DNA of 64,000 bases from the NCBI GenBank assembly GCA_905182985.1, contig CAJJDN010000013.1, forward strand, positions 111,441 to 175,440, read 5' to 3'. A program made the translations under genes and the position numbers. Shown here one piece after another: positions 23,750 to 35,174 of this stretch. This DNA comes from Paramecium sonneborni. Its lineage: Eukaryota > Ciliophora > Oligohymenophorea > Peniculida > Parameciidae. The number at the start of each line of letters is the position of its first letter. Position 1 is the first letter of the stretch. The notes beneath the pieces were generated by a model. The model had not been told where the DNA came from, searched no databases, and saw only the letters and a program-made list of their open reading frames with translations.

Positions 23750-25061
23750 CCAAAAATGGAATAAAATTATAAATTTCCATGTGATGATACAGATAGTATA
23801 TAATCATAGTAATAACAACAACAATAATTAAAATAATAATATCCATAATATAAGATAGAAACTAAACTTTCAACTCAAGATCAGGAATCACCGTTAGGAT
23901 CAAAAAAAGATTCTAATCAATAAGATTCTAATTAAAAACACAGTCCCTAAATGTCCATACAATCTTCAGATATATCTTCACCAGAGAGTTTGTCTTTAAA
24001 ATCTGAATGTCGATTAAGATCAAGAGCTTAAACTACTTAAGGACTTTTATAAAGGAGATAATCAAAAACTGGATTTGCCTTAGTTTTACATTAAGTTGAA
24101 GATAAATCAAATGGCAAACATGGTTCTGGAGACATGTTATTATTAAACTTCTCAGAATCAAGACCTCGATAAAATTAAAATAATAATAATAGGTTTAATA
24201 GAGATTATCTATGTTTTTTAGCTTTTCGACCTGCTACTTGGGAAAAATTTGCAATTTAAAAAATAAAAAAGATAATCAAATAATAATTTAAATGTAACAT
24301 TATTTTTAATGGATTTTCTTCTTCATTTTCTTTAGTGGAAATAAAAGAACTTATCAACAATTAAATATTTAGTGATATAGGATATCCTTATCTTTTATTA
24401 GATAGTGATGATATAAATGATGGAGTAACTAAATTCAAATCTGATCCACCTATTCGATAAAAATATAATAAATAATTATTATAAAAAGCAATTTCATAAA
24501 ATAATTGGATCAGTAGTATTTCAAGTTAACATTTATATGTTAATGGTTTGTATAAATTTGAAGAATAAGGAGATTTTCGAAAAGCAGTCAGTGGATTGTG
24601 TAGTTTAGGATGCACTTTTCAAGCTTTATGGACTTTATTATTTTGTAAAAAGAATCAAGATCCAAATATTATTAAATAAGTCTTCTATAATTAAGACATA
24701 AATAATTCAAAATATAAAAGAATAGTTTTAAAACTTATTTAATTATAATAACTTGTATCCAAAGGACCAGCATAATATTTAAATCTCAAAGATAGAGGTA
24801 GTATAGAAGTTGGAAAAGTAGCCGATTTAGTTGTATTTGACCCCTTAAAGGCATGGAAAATGAATTTCGAAAAAATTAATCATAACTTTACTTTTTCTAT
24901 TGACAAACACATATTTAAAAATAGACTATTCTTAGGTTCTGTTGATTCAGTTTTTATTAGAGGTATATAAATTTTTTAATTTAGGTGAAATAATTTTATA
25001 TTAAGAAAATCAAATAATATCTATTTAAAATAGAAAAGGAATTTAAATAATATTGAAATGA
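22758..25061 (+). CDS. allantoinase/dihydroorotase-like protein, probable pseudoenzyme
   Basis: Start MKYSIQSKYILYKDQ. The architecture is that of cyclic amidohydrolases: a small N-terminal beta-sandwich, a TIM-barrel-like core with VTKFKSDPPIR (24425-24457), matching the family's (A/V)TxFKxxPPIR block, and a textbook C-terminal return to the sandwich (LNLKDRGSIEVGKVADLVVF). The metal-binding residues are not where expected. The HxH of D-P-H-V-H reads D-T-N-V-S (about 22932), the ECPH-type His reads GYPYLLL (about 24380), and the SDH-type motif reads SSQHL. An insertion of roughly 250 Gln/Ser-rich disordered residues splits the core (about 23450-24200). A 22-nt intron near 24963 extends the end to TGA 25059-25061. 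Some earlier introns (e.g. near 23195) are unresolved. Probably a non-catalytic, CRMP-like scaffold (inference). Confidence 0.83.
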
Positions 25062-25093
25062 TTTTATATGAAATCACTAATTATATACTACTC

Positions 25094-26164
25094 TCATTAT
25101 TTAATTAAAACTTTAATCTCTTGATTTGTTAATTCAATTGTTTATTATTATTTCTTTTTTATTTCTTGCATTTTAGTTAGTGAATATATAAATGATCCAA
25201 CAAACGATAAAGAAATTCCTAATGTTAAAAAAGTATCTGGTTGAATATCTGCAAATACCAGGATACTTAAAATAGTAGAAAAAATATCCTAAAAAAATGT
25301 TTTTTATTTCTTACTTTAATATTGTGGGTTAAAGCTATTGCAAAAGGAGAATTTTTCATTGTGCAATTATAAGTAGCTAAATTTAAAAAAAACCCAAATA
25401 ATGCTACTAAAGTAAAACTAAGCATAAATTCTGTTCTATATAGAGATTCAAATTCAAAAAATTATTTAATGTCTTTTGTTAAAATACTAATTATTAATAA
25501 TACAGGCCATAAATTGATGCTATTATTATAAACTAAATCTAATGGACTAAATTATTATGATTAATTGAGCCCTTAAGCCAAATGAAGGTTTAGAGCAGAT
25601 AACATATTATTTATCAATAATAATAAATATCCTTAAACATCATCATTAAAGTGCTCCAATCCTAAAATAATTTTTATTAAATACCTGCTATAATTGCTCC
25701 TGAAGTAATAAAAAATACAGATATAAGAAATTTGAAACTTATTTATTAGTTATTTTTTCCCATCAGAATTTATACAACAAAAACGAAAAATATTAGGGTT
25801 CTTCTCAAAGCTAAAAAGCTATTTTATTGATATAAAATTACAGCGGTATACTAATCTTTGATAATGCTGTCATACCACAATAAGCACCAGTTCCATATGA
25901 TATGGAAAATGGAATAGTTAATTTATTTTATTTGACTCTTTCTTTAAATTAAGTCACAATCAATTATAAGATAGATATCTGAGAATCTTTTTTCTCCTTC
26001 TTTTCTTTATTGTACTTTATTATTTTATAAATTGTGCAGATGATGATATTAATTGTAGTCTCATATAAAAGCAACTATCTATATTATATTTTATTTCTTA
26101 CAATAGTAGTATTGTGAAAGGCAAAGATTTTAAAAAGAAATTTAGCTGAAAATGAAAATGTCAT
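25094..26164 (-). CDS. nucleotide-sugar transporter (SLC35/TPT family)
   Basis: 323 residues from five exons; introns 27 nt (26075-26101), 23, 23 and 26 nt, with exon sum in frame. Hydrophobic helices run throughout (LIFFVFVVQILMG, FMLSFTLVALFGFFL, FLTLGISLSFVGSFIY). Family landmarks are KISIPLFLALRRT, matching the (V)xxPxFxxLRR loop of SLC35D/GDP-mannose-type transporters, and the C-terminal GSFIYSLTK followed by a Lys/Gln-rich cytosolic tail. These proteins exchange nucleotide sugars for the nucleoside monophosphate across the Golgi or ER membrane. The exact sugar is not predictable. Its stop lies 32 bases from the stop of the convergent amidohydrolase-like gene. Confidence 0.87.
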
Positions 26165-26424
26165 AGAGCAGAAAGCATAGATTAAACAAATAAAAACGCT
26201 TTCAATAATTTTGTTTTACATAAATTTATTAATTATTTTCTTTATTAAAAATAAATGTATTGATTTTCTAACAAACAAATTGATTCACATGTATTTTTTA
26301 AAAGCTTATTATTAGATCCTGTAAATCAATTCATTAAAAAACTGTAATAAAGATTTTAGAGACAAATCATTTAAATTGAAATATAATATTTTATTTTAAA
26401 TTTTAATATTAATACATTTAATAA

Positions 26425-27371
26425 ATGGGGTCTTGTAATAGCTGCCCTTCTTCTTAATATGTACAATCAAACATTGAATCAGAAGAGGATAGTAAAATTG
26501 TTAAGAGAGTAAAATCTAAACCAAATAAAGGTACAGGAACTTATGAAAAGAGTAGAACTGATTTGGAAGATAATTTAATTGCTGATGAAAATAGTCTTGA
26601 AAACAGTTAGCAATTGCCTACATTTATTTAATAAAGGCATGTAAAAGAAATTGTTGTATAAACAAGAGTAAATAGATTTATGAAGGATATTGAAGAGGAA
26701 GTAAGATATCGAATAAAATAGATGTAGTTTATACATGATTACCTAGATAATTAGAAGAAAAAGAATAGTAGGAAAAGCTTAATTAATCACAATAACATCT
26801 TATGACATTTTAGGATTGTAAACAAGATTCTGTAGATTTCAACAGCGCACATTTTAATTAATCTATCTCATTCTAAAATTCTTAAGATTTTTAAAATTTG
26901 CATAATATACCTTCGAAAACTTATTTACCTAGATAATATTCACAATTTGCACCTAAAAAAGATTCTGATACTGTTACTTATAATTCTTAAATTAGTTAAA
27001 CAGTTAATTCTTTCAAATAAAAAACCCCAACCAGAGAAAAAAATAGAACAATTCAAACTCTAAAAGAAGAAGATAAAAGTAATTTTGGAAGTTTTGGAAG
27101 CTAGCAAAATAATCCTCGCAATTCAGATTCTTAAGAAGTTTAGTTTAGCGATCATTTTCATGAATAAATTTCGAGTAGTGCAAGTAAAGAACATAGTGTG
27201 AGAAGCATTTTAAAAACTAGCTAACATATTTAAGTTATAAAAAGAATTCATTCTATTAAATCTACTTACACAAATATTAAAAAAAAAAAAGTCTCATTCT
27301 CAGCTGATACAAATTACTATGCTTCCAGAACTACAAAAAGAAATTAAACTAATCTTATTTACAAACCATGA
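26425..27371 (+). CDS. myristoylated/palmitoylated disordered protein
   Basis: 307 residues. One 23-nt intron (gtagttt...cctag) near 26725-26747 is required, after which the frame stays open to TGA 27369-27371. The start MGSCNSCPSS has Gly2 and Ser6 for N-myristoylation and Cys4/Cys7 for palmitoylation, predicting membrane or ciliary-membrane attachment. The remainder is Ser/Gln/Lys-rich and disordered, with a coil around residues 85-130. No enzymatic domain. It has the same N-terminal logic as the small gene at 70-497. Function unknown. Confidence 0.77.
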
Positions 27372-27586
27372 ATACGTTTATTTTGTATTAGAATTTTTCG
27401 TATCCTTTATAAATTATATAAAACGATTTAAATTGATTTATATAAGTTATTTTATTTAGGGTTTACAAATTTATTTAAAATTTTTAATTTATTGAAGTTA
27501 ACTTTAAAAATACAAAGTCAACTTTAATCTTGACTGGAGGTCATGCAATTTTTGTAGAATTACAAAATTATTTCTAAAAAATCAAA

Positions 27587-27853
27587 ATGAATAATATAAA
27601 AAAATTAAATTTCTAATAGTAACTCTTTATATAGATTATTATTTTTACAAAATCTAATCATACATAATCTTTATTAGTATTTAGAATTATAAAATAATCT
27701 TTTCAAACAAGTAATATTTCGGATTTTTAGAGTAACTTGATTTAAATAAATGTACCTCTAATTTGATAATTTTTCTGTTTTTAATAGATTTAACAGATTT
27801 AATCATAAATGAAACCAGATTATTTTGATGGAACCTTTGAAAATCCTTTTTGA
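27587..27853 (+). CDS. possible small hypothetical protein
   Basis: ATG 27587 to TGA 27851-27853. One 36-nt GT...AG intron near 27750-27785 keeps the frame, giving about 76 Ile/Asn/Gln-rich residues. Composition is poor evidence in such AT-rich sequence, so this is a weak call. Confidence 0.22.
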
Positions 27854-27925
27854 AGTATATATTATATTAATTCTTTCTATAAGTATTAATCATTGAAATA
27901 TAAATTATTTTATATAATAAACTGA

Positions 27926-28345
27926 ATGTTATATGATCCTACCACTTATAAAGGAATAAAAGGTGGCACATAATTTAATGAAACTGAATTTTTTGAATCT
28001 TTAGCAAACAAAGCACCTAAAAGCAAGTCAATTTAATGTAACTTAAAGGTTAAGAATCAAACCGCTGTTCTTAAGAAAAACAAAAAATAATCTACTTTAA
28101 GTGCAGAAAAAAAATACACATCTCCAAAATTAAAATCTCCTATGAAGTTAATTACCCATAAGTAGAGTGGATCTTCATGTTCTTTAAATTGTGAAGAATA
28201 TATTACTAAAATAAAATAATGGAATTAAAATATGATGAATAAAATTGGCAGAACACAATAATTTTCTCCACCTAAGAAAGGTATACTCGAATAATGTATT
28301 GAGTCTTATATGAAAAAATAATAATTCAAACGGATAGTGACATGA
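27926..28345 (+). CDS. basic hypothetical protein, 139 residues
   Basis: Continuous from ATG 27926 to TGA 28343-28345. Lys/Ser-rich, with LKKNKKQSTLSAEKK and a SPKLKSPMK segment. Repeated S-P pairs suggest phosphorylation of a disordered protein (inference). The same frame upstream (27809-27925) contains two TGAs, so the start is placed at 27926. No family recognised. Confidence 0.5.
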
Positions 28346-28580
28346 ATATGATATTTTTCATGAATTTTCATATTAATCTCTATATTAATTTTATTATATG
28401 TCTAAAATTTCTTTGGCATAGTTTATTTGATTTTACATTAATTGCTAATATTAATTTTATGGATTTGTAAAATTTAATAGCTAATGTTAAGTATTGATTG
28501 GTTTGGCTTCATCTTCACTTTTTTTCATAAATTTAAGGCTTTTATAATGTTATCTGATAAATTATTCATTAAATTAAATA
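28346..28580. other. intergenic region
   Basis: About 235 AT-rich bases, no gene seen. It presumably holds the promoter of the downstream channel-like gene. Confidence 0.4.
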
Positions 28581-31148
28581 ATGATGTCTCATCGTTCATA
28601 AGGTCCTCTTAGAGGACAACATTACAGACAAGCTAATTTAGCATAAATGGGAATAAAGATAATAGATTAGAAAAGCGAGTCAATATATGTTGACTCAGAA
28701 GTATCAATTAAGAAACGAAAACAAAAGAACCCTCTAGAGATTAATCGTGGATTATATAAATCATAAACATATAAGGAAATTTATAAATAGGATTCCTAAA
28801 AACAAAATGATAAATTTGATTCTCCTTTGGATTAATCTCTTAATTAGCCTCTTTATGTAACAAATAAATTTTCCAGTTCTTTAAGAAAATTCAATGTTCA
28901 TGGAATCACAAAAATATTTATTTAGAAATTATTATACAATCTAAGAATTTTTTAAAAATAATAGAATCTCACAATGAGATTTCAAAAATTTTTAGAAGAT
29001 AAAGCAAGTGATACTATTAATGAAGAATTAGAAAATAAGGAACATTTAAATTGTAAATTGTTTTTAAAAGATTCTTATGAAAGAACTCTCTTAGATTTGA
29101 GTTTAATTATTATCTTAATATCATATACTATTTTGGTTCCAATATTTTGTAACAAATTTGAATTGTAATTAATATTTGGTATGACTAAATCTTTATGATA
29201 GTATTTTTATATTCAATTTTTAAAGTTATTGATTACAAAACATGTTGCTTTATCGATTTACCAATAATTTGTATCAATATATTGGCTTTGTATCAAACTC
29301 CCTTAGTTTTTACAAACATTATAAATGTGATAAAAATCTATTAATTATTAAAGACAATTAATATTTTTACTGAAAAAAGATTAATAGGGTTCACTTTTTC
29401 AATTTTGACAATGATAATGCATGTTAATAATAGTGCACTATTTTGGAAATATTTATTAGAAGATGATTTCGATTACCAATATTTATTGAGTGAATAAATT
29501 AAGTTATTATTTAATTTTGAAATGGAAATAAAGGATAATAACTATTAAATTTATAATTCTATAAATAGAATTTTAAGCTTTTTAGTAATATTATACTTTT
29601 CATAACAATTCTTAAATTTCCTTAAATTACCAAAAAATTTAAAAAAGAAAGAGGAATTATTTGAATAATTATTGAGTAAAAATACAATGAGTAAATAGCC
29701 TTTTAGAATATAACATTAAGTTAGATAATTATTATGGTCAAAAGTTTAGAATTACAAATAAGTAGATTCACACCCTATTTAGTTTGAATTGAATTTTCCT
29801 AAAGAATTAAGAAGATCACTCAATTTACATAGTTATTTGGATATTATTTAAAAATCTACATTCATTAAATAACAATTCAGTCCATAGTTTTAATAAAGTT
29901 TGTCAGAATTTGTTAAAGAATAGATAGTGGAATCAGGTGAAATAATTTAAGAAGAGAATTAAAGTGTGAATAAATTAATATTTTTATTGGATGGAGAATT
30001 ATAAATAAAAATCAATAATAAAAGAATATAATTAATGAAAAAAAACAGTATAATAAATTAATATGAATTTTTTGCCTGTTAATTATCACCTTGTAATATA
30101 ATAGCAAAATCTAGATGCAAAATTATAGTAATTGACTATTAATAGTTTTATGATTTAGTTAGTATGCATAATCAAGATTTTCAGATATACAGAATGTGGT
30201 ATGATAGAATGATACATTAAAAATAAAGGTGTGTGTACAAAGTATTCATATATATATATTTAAAAATAGGTTTGTTATATTTGTATGGATAATCATCAAA
30301 CTTGTATGTGTCCGGCTGTGTTTTATTAACCAAATTATAATAAAATTGTATCTAATAGCACATATACAGTTCCCAATTTTAGATTAAAATATCATAGATT
30401 TGAGAAAAAAAGATTATCGTCTTTGATTTAATAAAATCTAATAAGCATTACTGCAGTAAACTGGGCTCAATAATTTAATTTGATATCAAAAAATACAGAA
30501 TTAGTTGATTAGTGTTTAGGTTAGTAGGATAGAGAAGAAGAATATTAATTATTTGCAGATGAAGATCATACATCAAAATATCTTACTTAAACTTATACTC
30601 ATCAATAGAGCATTAAATCTCCAAAAACAAATAAAACTGGAATAACTGGAAGGGAAAGAGATCGTGTACATACAGATTCTAACATTAATCGCACCCTTAC
30701 TATAAGAACGTTGAAAGCTTCTGAAAATGGAACTACAAGATTAAAGCCAAGTAATGTAAATAGTAACAATGATTCTATTGTTGTAAGTAATTCTCCTTCT
30801 CCATTATAATAACCTAATAAAGCACCCTTAATGCTTTTTACAAAAGAATAAATAAAAAGACAATCTAACATCAGTAGTAGCTTTACCATTGATAGAGGTT
30901 AAGATAAGAAATCTTCATTACAATCCTAATAATAACCAGTTCATTCAACAAGTATTTTATAAAGTAAAGAGATTGTACAATAATTGTAAAGTAACTTAGG
31001 CAGTCCAAATATGCTTAATACCTAAACTAAATTCAATGGAAATGATTTCAGTATCAATTTGCATCGATCCGATACATAACCTATTGTAAATTATCATTTT
31101 TAAATTAGTTTTCTGAATTAATTGGATCAGTCGGTTAATTAATAGTGA
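28581..31148 (+). CDS. Eag/CNG-like channel relative lacking a recognisable pore
   Basis: 838 residues; introns 29179-29201 (23 nt) and 30242-30269 (28 nt), exon sum in frame. A basic cytosolic N-terminus is followed by hydrophobic segments (LIIILISYTILVPIF, FVFLYSIFKVIDY, RLIGFTFSILTMIM). A C-linker and cyclic-nucleotide-binding-like domain are typical of ciliate Eag/CNG channels (FPKELRRSLNLHSYLD, EIIQEENQSVNKLIFLLDGE), and a long Ser/Gln-rich tail begins with a Cys-Pro cluster (MDNHQTCMCPAVFYQPNY). No T-x-G-Y-G filter or pore helix lies between the fifth-type segment and the C-linker, and no regular Arg/Lys S4 is obvious. It may be a silent/regulatory subunit or non-conducting relative of the channel at 39729 (inference). 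Confidence 0.78.
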
Positions 31149-31449
31149 TTCGAGATTTTGAAAACATGCAATTCTATTAATGGTATTTTCCAAATCATAA
31201 TTACATAATTGTAATTGAGAGATTTAGAAAGTTTTTAAGTAAAAAATTCAATAGTAGATGATTTTTAATATTTATTATCTGATAAAAATAAAATTACTAA
31301 TAATAAAACTAACTTTTTGTATATAGATAAAATTTATATGAATAGAAAGTTGATTAATAATAATAATAATTGATATCAAATATCTAAATTATTGTGATAT
31401 TATGATTTAAATCTTTTTATTTTAATTGCATAAATTAAATTAATTAAAA
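31149..31449. other. intergenic region
   Basis: About 300 AT-rich bases between the channel-like gene and the ADP/ATP carrier. No gene seen. Confidence 0.4.
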
Positions 31450-32482
31450 ATGGCACACTCATCATCATCAGGTGGATCATCAAATTTCTTATATGACTTT
31501 TTAGCAGGTGGTGTTTCAGGAGCTTTAGCAAAAACAATAGCAGCTCCAATAGAAAGAGTAAAATTGTTACTTTAGACACAACATACAAATCCAAAACTAA
31601 TAGCTAGACCATATGCAGGTAATAAATATTTAGAAAATTTTAGGAATTTTAGACTGCTTTAAGCGAGTATTTGTAGAAGAAGGTGCTCTTTCTTTTTGGA
31701 GAGGAAATTGGGCAAATGTTATTAGATACTTCCCAACATAAGCCATTAATTTTTCTGTGAAAGACGCTCTTAATAGATAATTCTTAGCTGGTGTTGATGC
31801 AAAGAAATAACCAGGCAGGTATTAAATAAAAATAATTAGATTCTTTGCTGGTTCATTGTTAAGTGGTGGTATTGCAGGAAGTATTGGATTATTAATTGTG
31901 TATCCACTTGATTTCAGTAGAACAAGATTAGCAGCTGATATTGGAAAAGCAGCAAATGAAAGACAATTTAAAGGATTAGTAGATTGTATGGGATAAATTA
32001 TCAAAACTGATGGCATTACAGGAATCTATTAAGGATTTGGTATTTCAGTTGTTGGTATATTTGTTTATAGAGCTTTATATTTTGGGTAAATAAAAATTTA
32101 TTATAATTTAGTGGTTATGATGCTGGTAAAAGAGCTATTTGGGGAGATGATGCTGCTTAAAGAAATTCATCTATTTTAGCTAGATTCTTTTTTGCTTAAT
32201 TTGTAGTATCAACATCAGAAACACTTGCATATCCACTTGATACTGTTAGAAGAAGATTAATGATGTAAGCTGGATAAAAGGGTAATCTTGAATATTAAGT
32301 AATTTACATATTATTATATTTAGGGAACTGTTGACTGTTTTTCAAAAATATTATCAAAAGAAGGACCAACAGGATTCTTTAAAGGAAATCTCTCAAATAT
32401 TTGGAGATCTGTTGGTTCATCATTGGTCTTAGTATTTTATGACGAATTCTAAAAATTAATGGCATCAGGTGGAAAACATTGA
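31450..32482 (+). CDS. mitochondrial ADP/ATP carrier
   Basis: 311 residues after removing introns 31619-31643, 31819-31839, 32086-32111 and 32299-32323 (25, 21, 26, 25 nt); exon sum in frame. Three tandem mitochondrial-carrier repeats each carry a PxD/ExxR-type motif: [39 protein letters not shown] is a one-residue variant of the ADP/ATP-carrier signature RRRMMM. It exchanges cytosolic ADP for matrix ATP across the inner mitochondrial membrane. Start [21 protein letters not shown]. Next to two other genes tied to mitochondria only through MCU at 36547. The best-supported protein in the window. Confidence 0.97.
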
Positions 32483-32517
32483 TTCATTTAATAGTAATAA
32501 TTACATTATTTTTTAAT

Positions 32518-35158
32518 ATGCAATAATATATAGAAACAGCTTAGAAAGTCATTCCTAAAAATCTAACTACTTATTTCAATACAGTTGTAGGAGCTATTAA
32601 CATTTTCTAAACCATGTCTAATAAATTTTATCCTGAATATTTGGAAGTGTAAAATGCAAAAAATTTTTAAATTGATGATCCAACTGTTTATTCATCTATT
32701 TATTAAGGGGATCCTCAATTAGAAAACAATAAAAGAAAATCTCTTATTTTAAAGTATGAGTTTTTATTTAATAGATTATCTTAGAGCAGAACATTACAAA
32801 ATCATAAATTAATTTTTAGAAAAATATAATTTTGATAAACAATTCAATTCATAATTGATTGGGTAACACTTTTTTAATGAATATACGGGATGTTGCCAAA
32901 TTGACTTATAAATAATTATGACTGATATTTCTGGATTATTTTATGAATAATCTGGATTTATTGATAAAATTAAATGGCTCAACCAAACTATAGATGAAGT
33001 TTCACTTATTCTCCTTGAATACATTAAAGGAAAATTTTAGACGGAATATATTTTTGATGAATTTATCATCTCTTTTGCTGAAATTTAAAATTTTATTTAT
33101 AAAAAAGTAAATAAAAGGGCAAAATCAACACAAAAAGATACATATATCAAATTAAAATAAAAATTAAAATAATATTTTAAAGAATTGCATGACACTGATG
33201 TTTAACTTCAAATAATATGTGATTAAATTAATTAAAAAAATGTTCAACTCTTGGATACAATGACTTTAATAGAAAACCATTACTAAATTCATATGATTTG
33301 CTTTTAAGAATATATTGCTCAAAACTATAATTTCACTTTATCAAATACAATCATGTATAAAATTATTAATAATTTAGACATAAATATTTTTAAAAACTTA
33401 GAAGAAATTTTGTGTCAAAAGTTTAAGAAAGTTTTGTTCCTTACTTAAATTTCAATGATTAAGATACTTATAATAAGTATCAAATGCAAATATAATTTTA
33501 CTTTTAACAATTTATTTAGAATCAAGAATTTTCTTAAGGTATTACAATTCCAGAAATAAATACTAACTTATAGTATTTAATATACTCTATTGATTGGATA
33601 TAATCTAGTGTTGAAGCTGATTAAGCTCTGGTATTTTTGGAAATATTATCCTAATTTAACATTAATATAAGTTAATCTGTTAGCCAAATCTTTTCTAAAT
33701 AATAGTTCTCTGTCAATGTTCTTGTAAATTTTAAATAACATAACAAGTAAAGATGTCTAAAAGCTCAACAATGGTGGAACCAATAAATAGATGAAGAAAC
33801 TAACTTATTAGTGATTTGTTAAATCTATATAATTTTTGCAGGATTAAAATTTTAAAATGGCAAATTAATCTTTGGAGATTATGAACCTGCTAAAAGAAAT
33901 GCTTTATTCTTAATACTTAGATAACTTAATAACGGAAAATATCAGTATTTTAATAATATTTTAATGAAATTATGTGAATAAGTAACCCATAATATTTAAT
34001 TTTAAATTTTAAATTAAATGAAAAATAGATTGTAAAACAAATAATAAGATTAATAAGATAATTCTATGTAATAACCTTTTTCCATTGAATTAGCTGGTAC
34101 AAAAGTTTCAGTTTTATTATTCGGTTTGGGTTTAAATTAATCTTAAATTAATTTAGAATTTTACAAAAAAAACGAAAATTTACTCATGATCATTACTCCA
34201 GAGAATGGAAATACAATGAATTAAATAAAGGATGTTTAATTTGCATCATTTTAGAAAAATTTTGATGAAATAAAGTTAAAAATAATTGAAAATTAGAAGA
34301 AAAAGAAGAATGCAAATAATATTCCCTTAACAGTGATGCCACCAAGTTAAATGTACTTTTAATTACTTTCAAATAAAGATCATAATTCTAATGTCATAAC
34401 TTTATGTATTTCAGGATTTTTAAGTGGAGATAATGATAAATTATATTAATGGGGTGATTTATTGCATTCCTGTTCAGGCACAGTTTTGGGCTTGCATTGG
34501 AATTGTAGTGAAACTAAGTAATTTGTTACAACAGTAGCTGAGAATTTGATACCACAATTATTTAGTAAGATAAATATTTTTGGAGTCGCTATAACTGCTG
34601 TTGGGTTATTAGCATAAAATCCTTATGAGAAAGCACATAAGGAAGCTGAGAGGGTTGGAAAGTACTTAGCATATTTAATTGCTGATTATTAGTTATTTGG
34701 AAATAGATAAATTAATTTAATTTGTCATTCATTAGGAAGTATAATCGTTTTGGAGTGCATAAAAGAATTAGATAAACTATATGAAAATTAGAAAAAATAA
34801 TTTATTAATGAAGTATTGATAATGGGAGGGGTTGCTGATGTTTATAAATTATAAAAAAGAAGATGGAATGCAGTTGCAGGAAGAATTTATAATATATATT
34901 CAAAAAAAGATCAGATATTGAATTTTGTATTAACAGCAGCAAAAGTCTTTGATTCTCCTTGTGGTATATATTTTAAATTTAAAATATATAGGATTAAAGC
35001 CAATTTATTTAGGATATAAGTAAGTCATAAATTGTGATTTTACTTAAATTGTTAATGGTCATTCTGATTATTGGAATAGGATGATTAGAATATTAATGTA
35101 ATCTGATTTCAACAATGACTTTAAGTTCATGACTAGGTCAATAAAGGAAATTTTTTGA
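32518..35158 (+). CDS. DUF726 (TMCO4-like) alpha/beta-hydrolase protein
   Basis: Start MQQYIETAQKVIPKN at 32518, TGA 35156-35158. The N-terminal half is a helical region with several introns I could not all place. The C-terminal part (about 34080-35158) matches the DUF726/TMCO4 alpha/beta-hydrolase fold: an oxyanion-side strand (TLCISGFLSGDNDKL), the nucleophile elbow ICHSLGS (Ser in a G/C-x-S-x-G turn), EVLIMGGVAD and a late GHSDYW segment likely supplying the His. Family members are poorly characterised; human TMCO4 and yeast relatives are membrane-associated. A lipase or esterase activity is possible. No clear transmembrane segment is seen here. The kinase gene starts 16 bases after the stop. 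Confidence 0.8.
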
Positions 35159-35174
35159 ATATTATTATAAAATT

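Noticed and set aside
21644..25061. Tandem duplication of amidohydrolase-like genes
   Set aside because: The copies are base-identical, abut a single N and cut both genes mid-frame, as expected of an assembly overlap.
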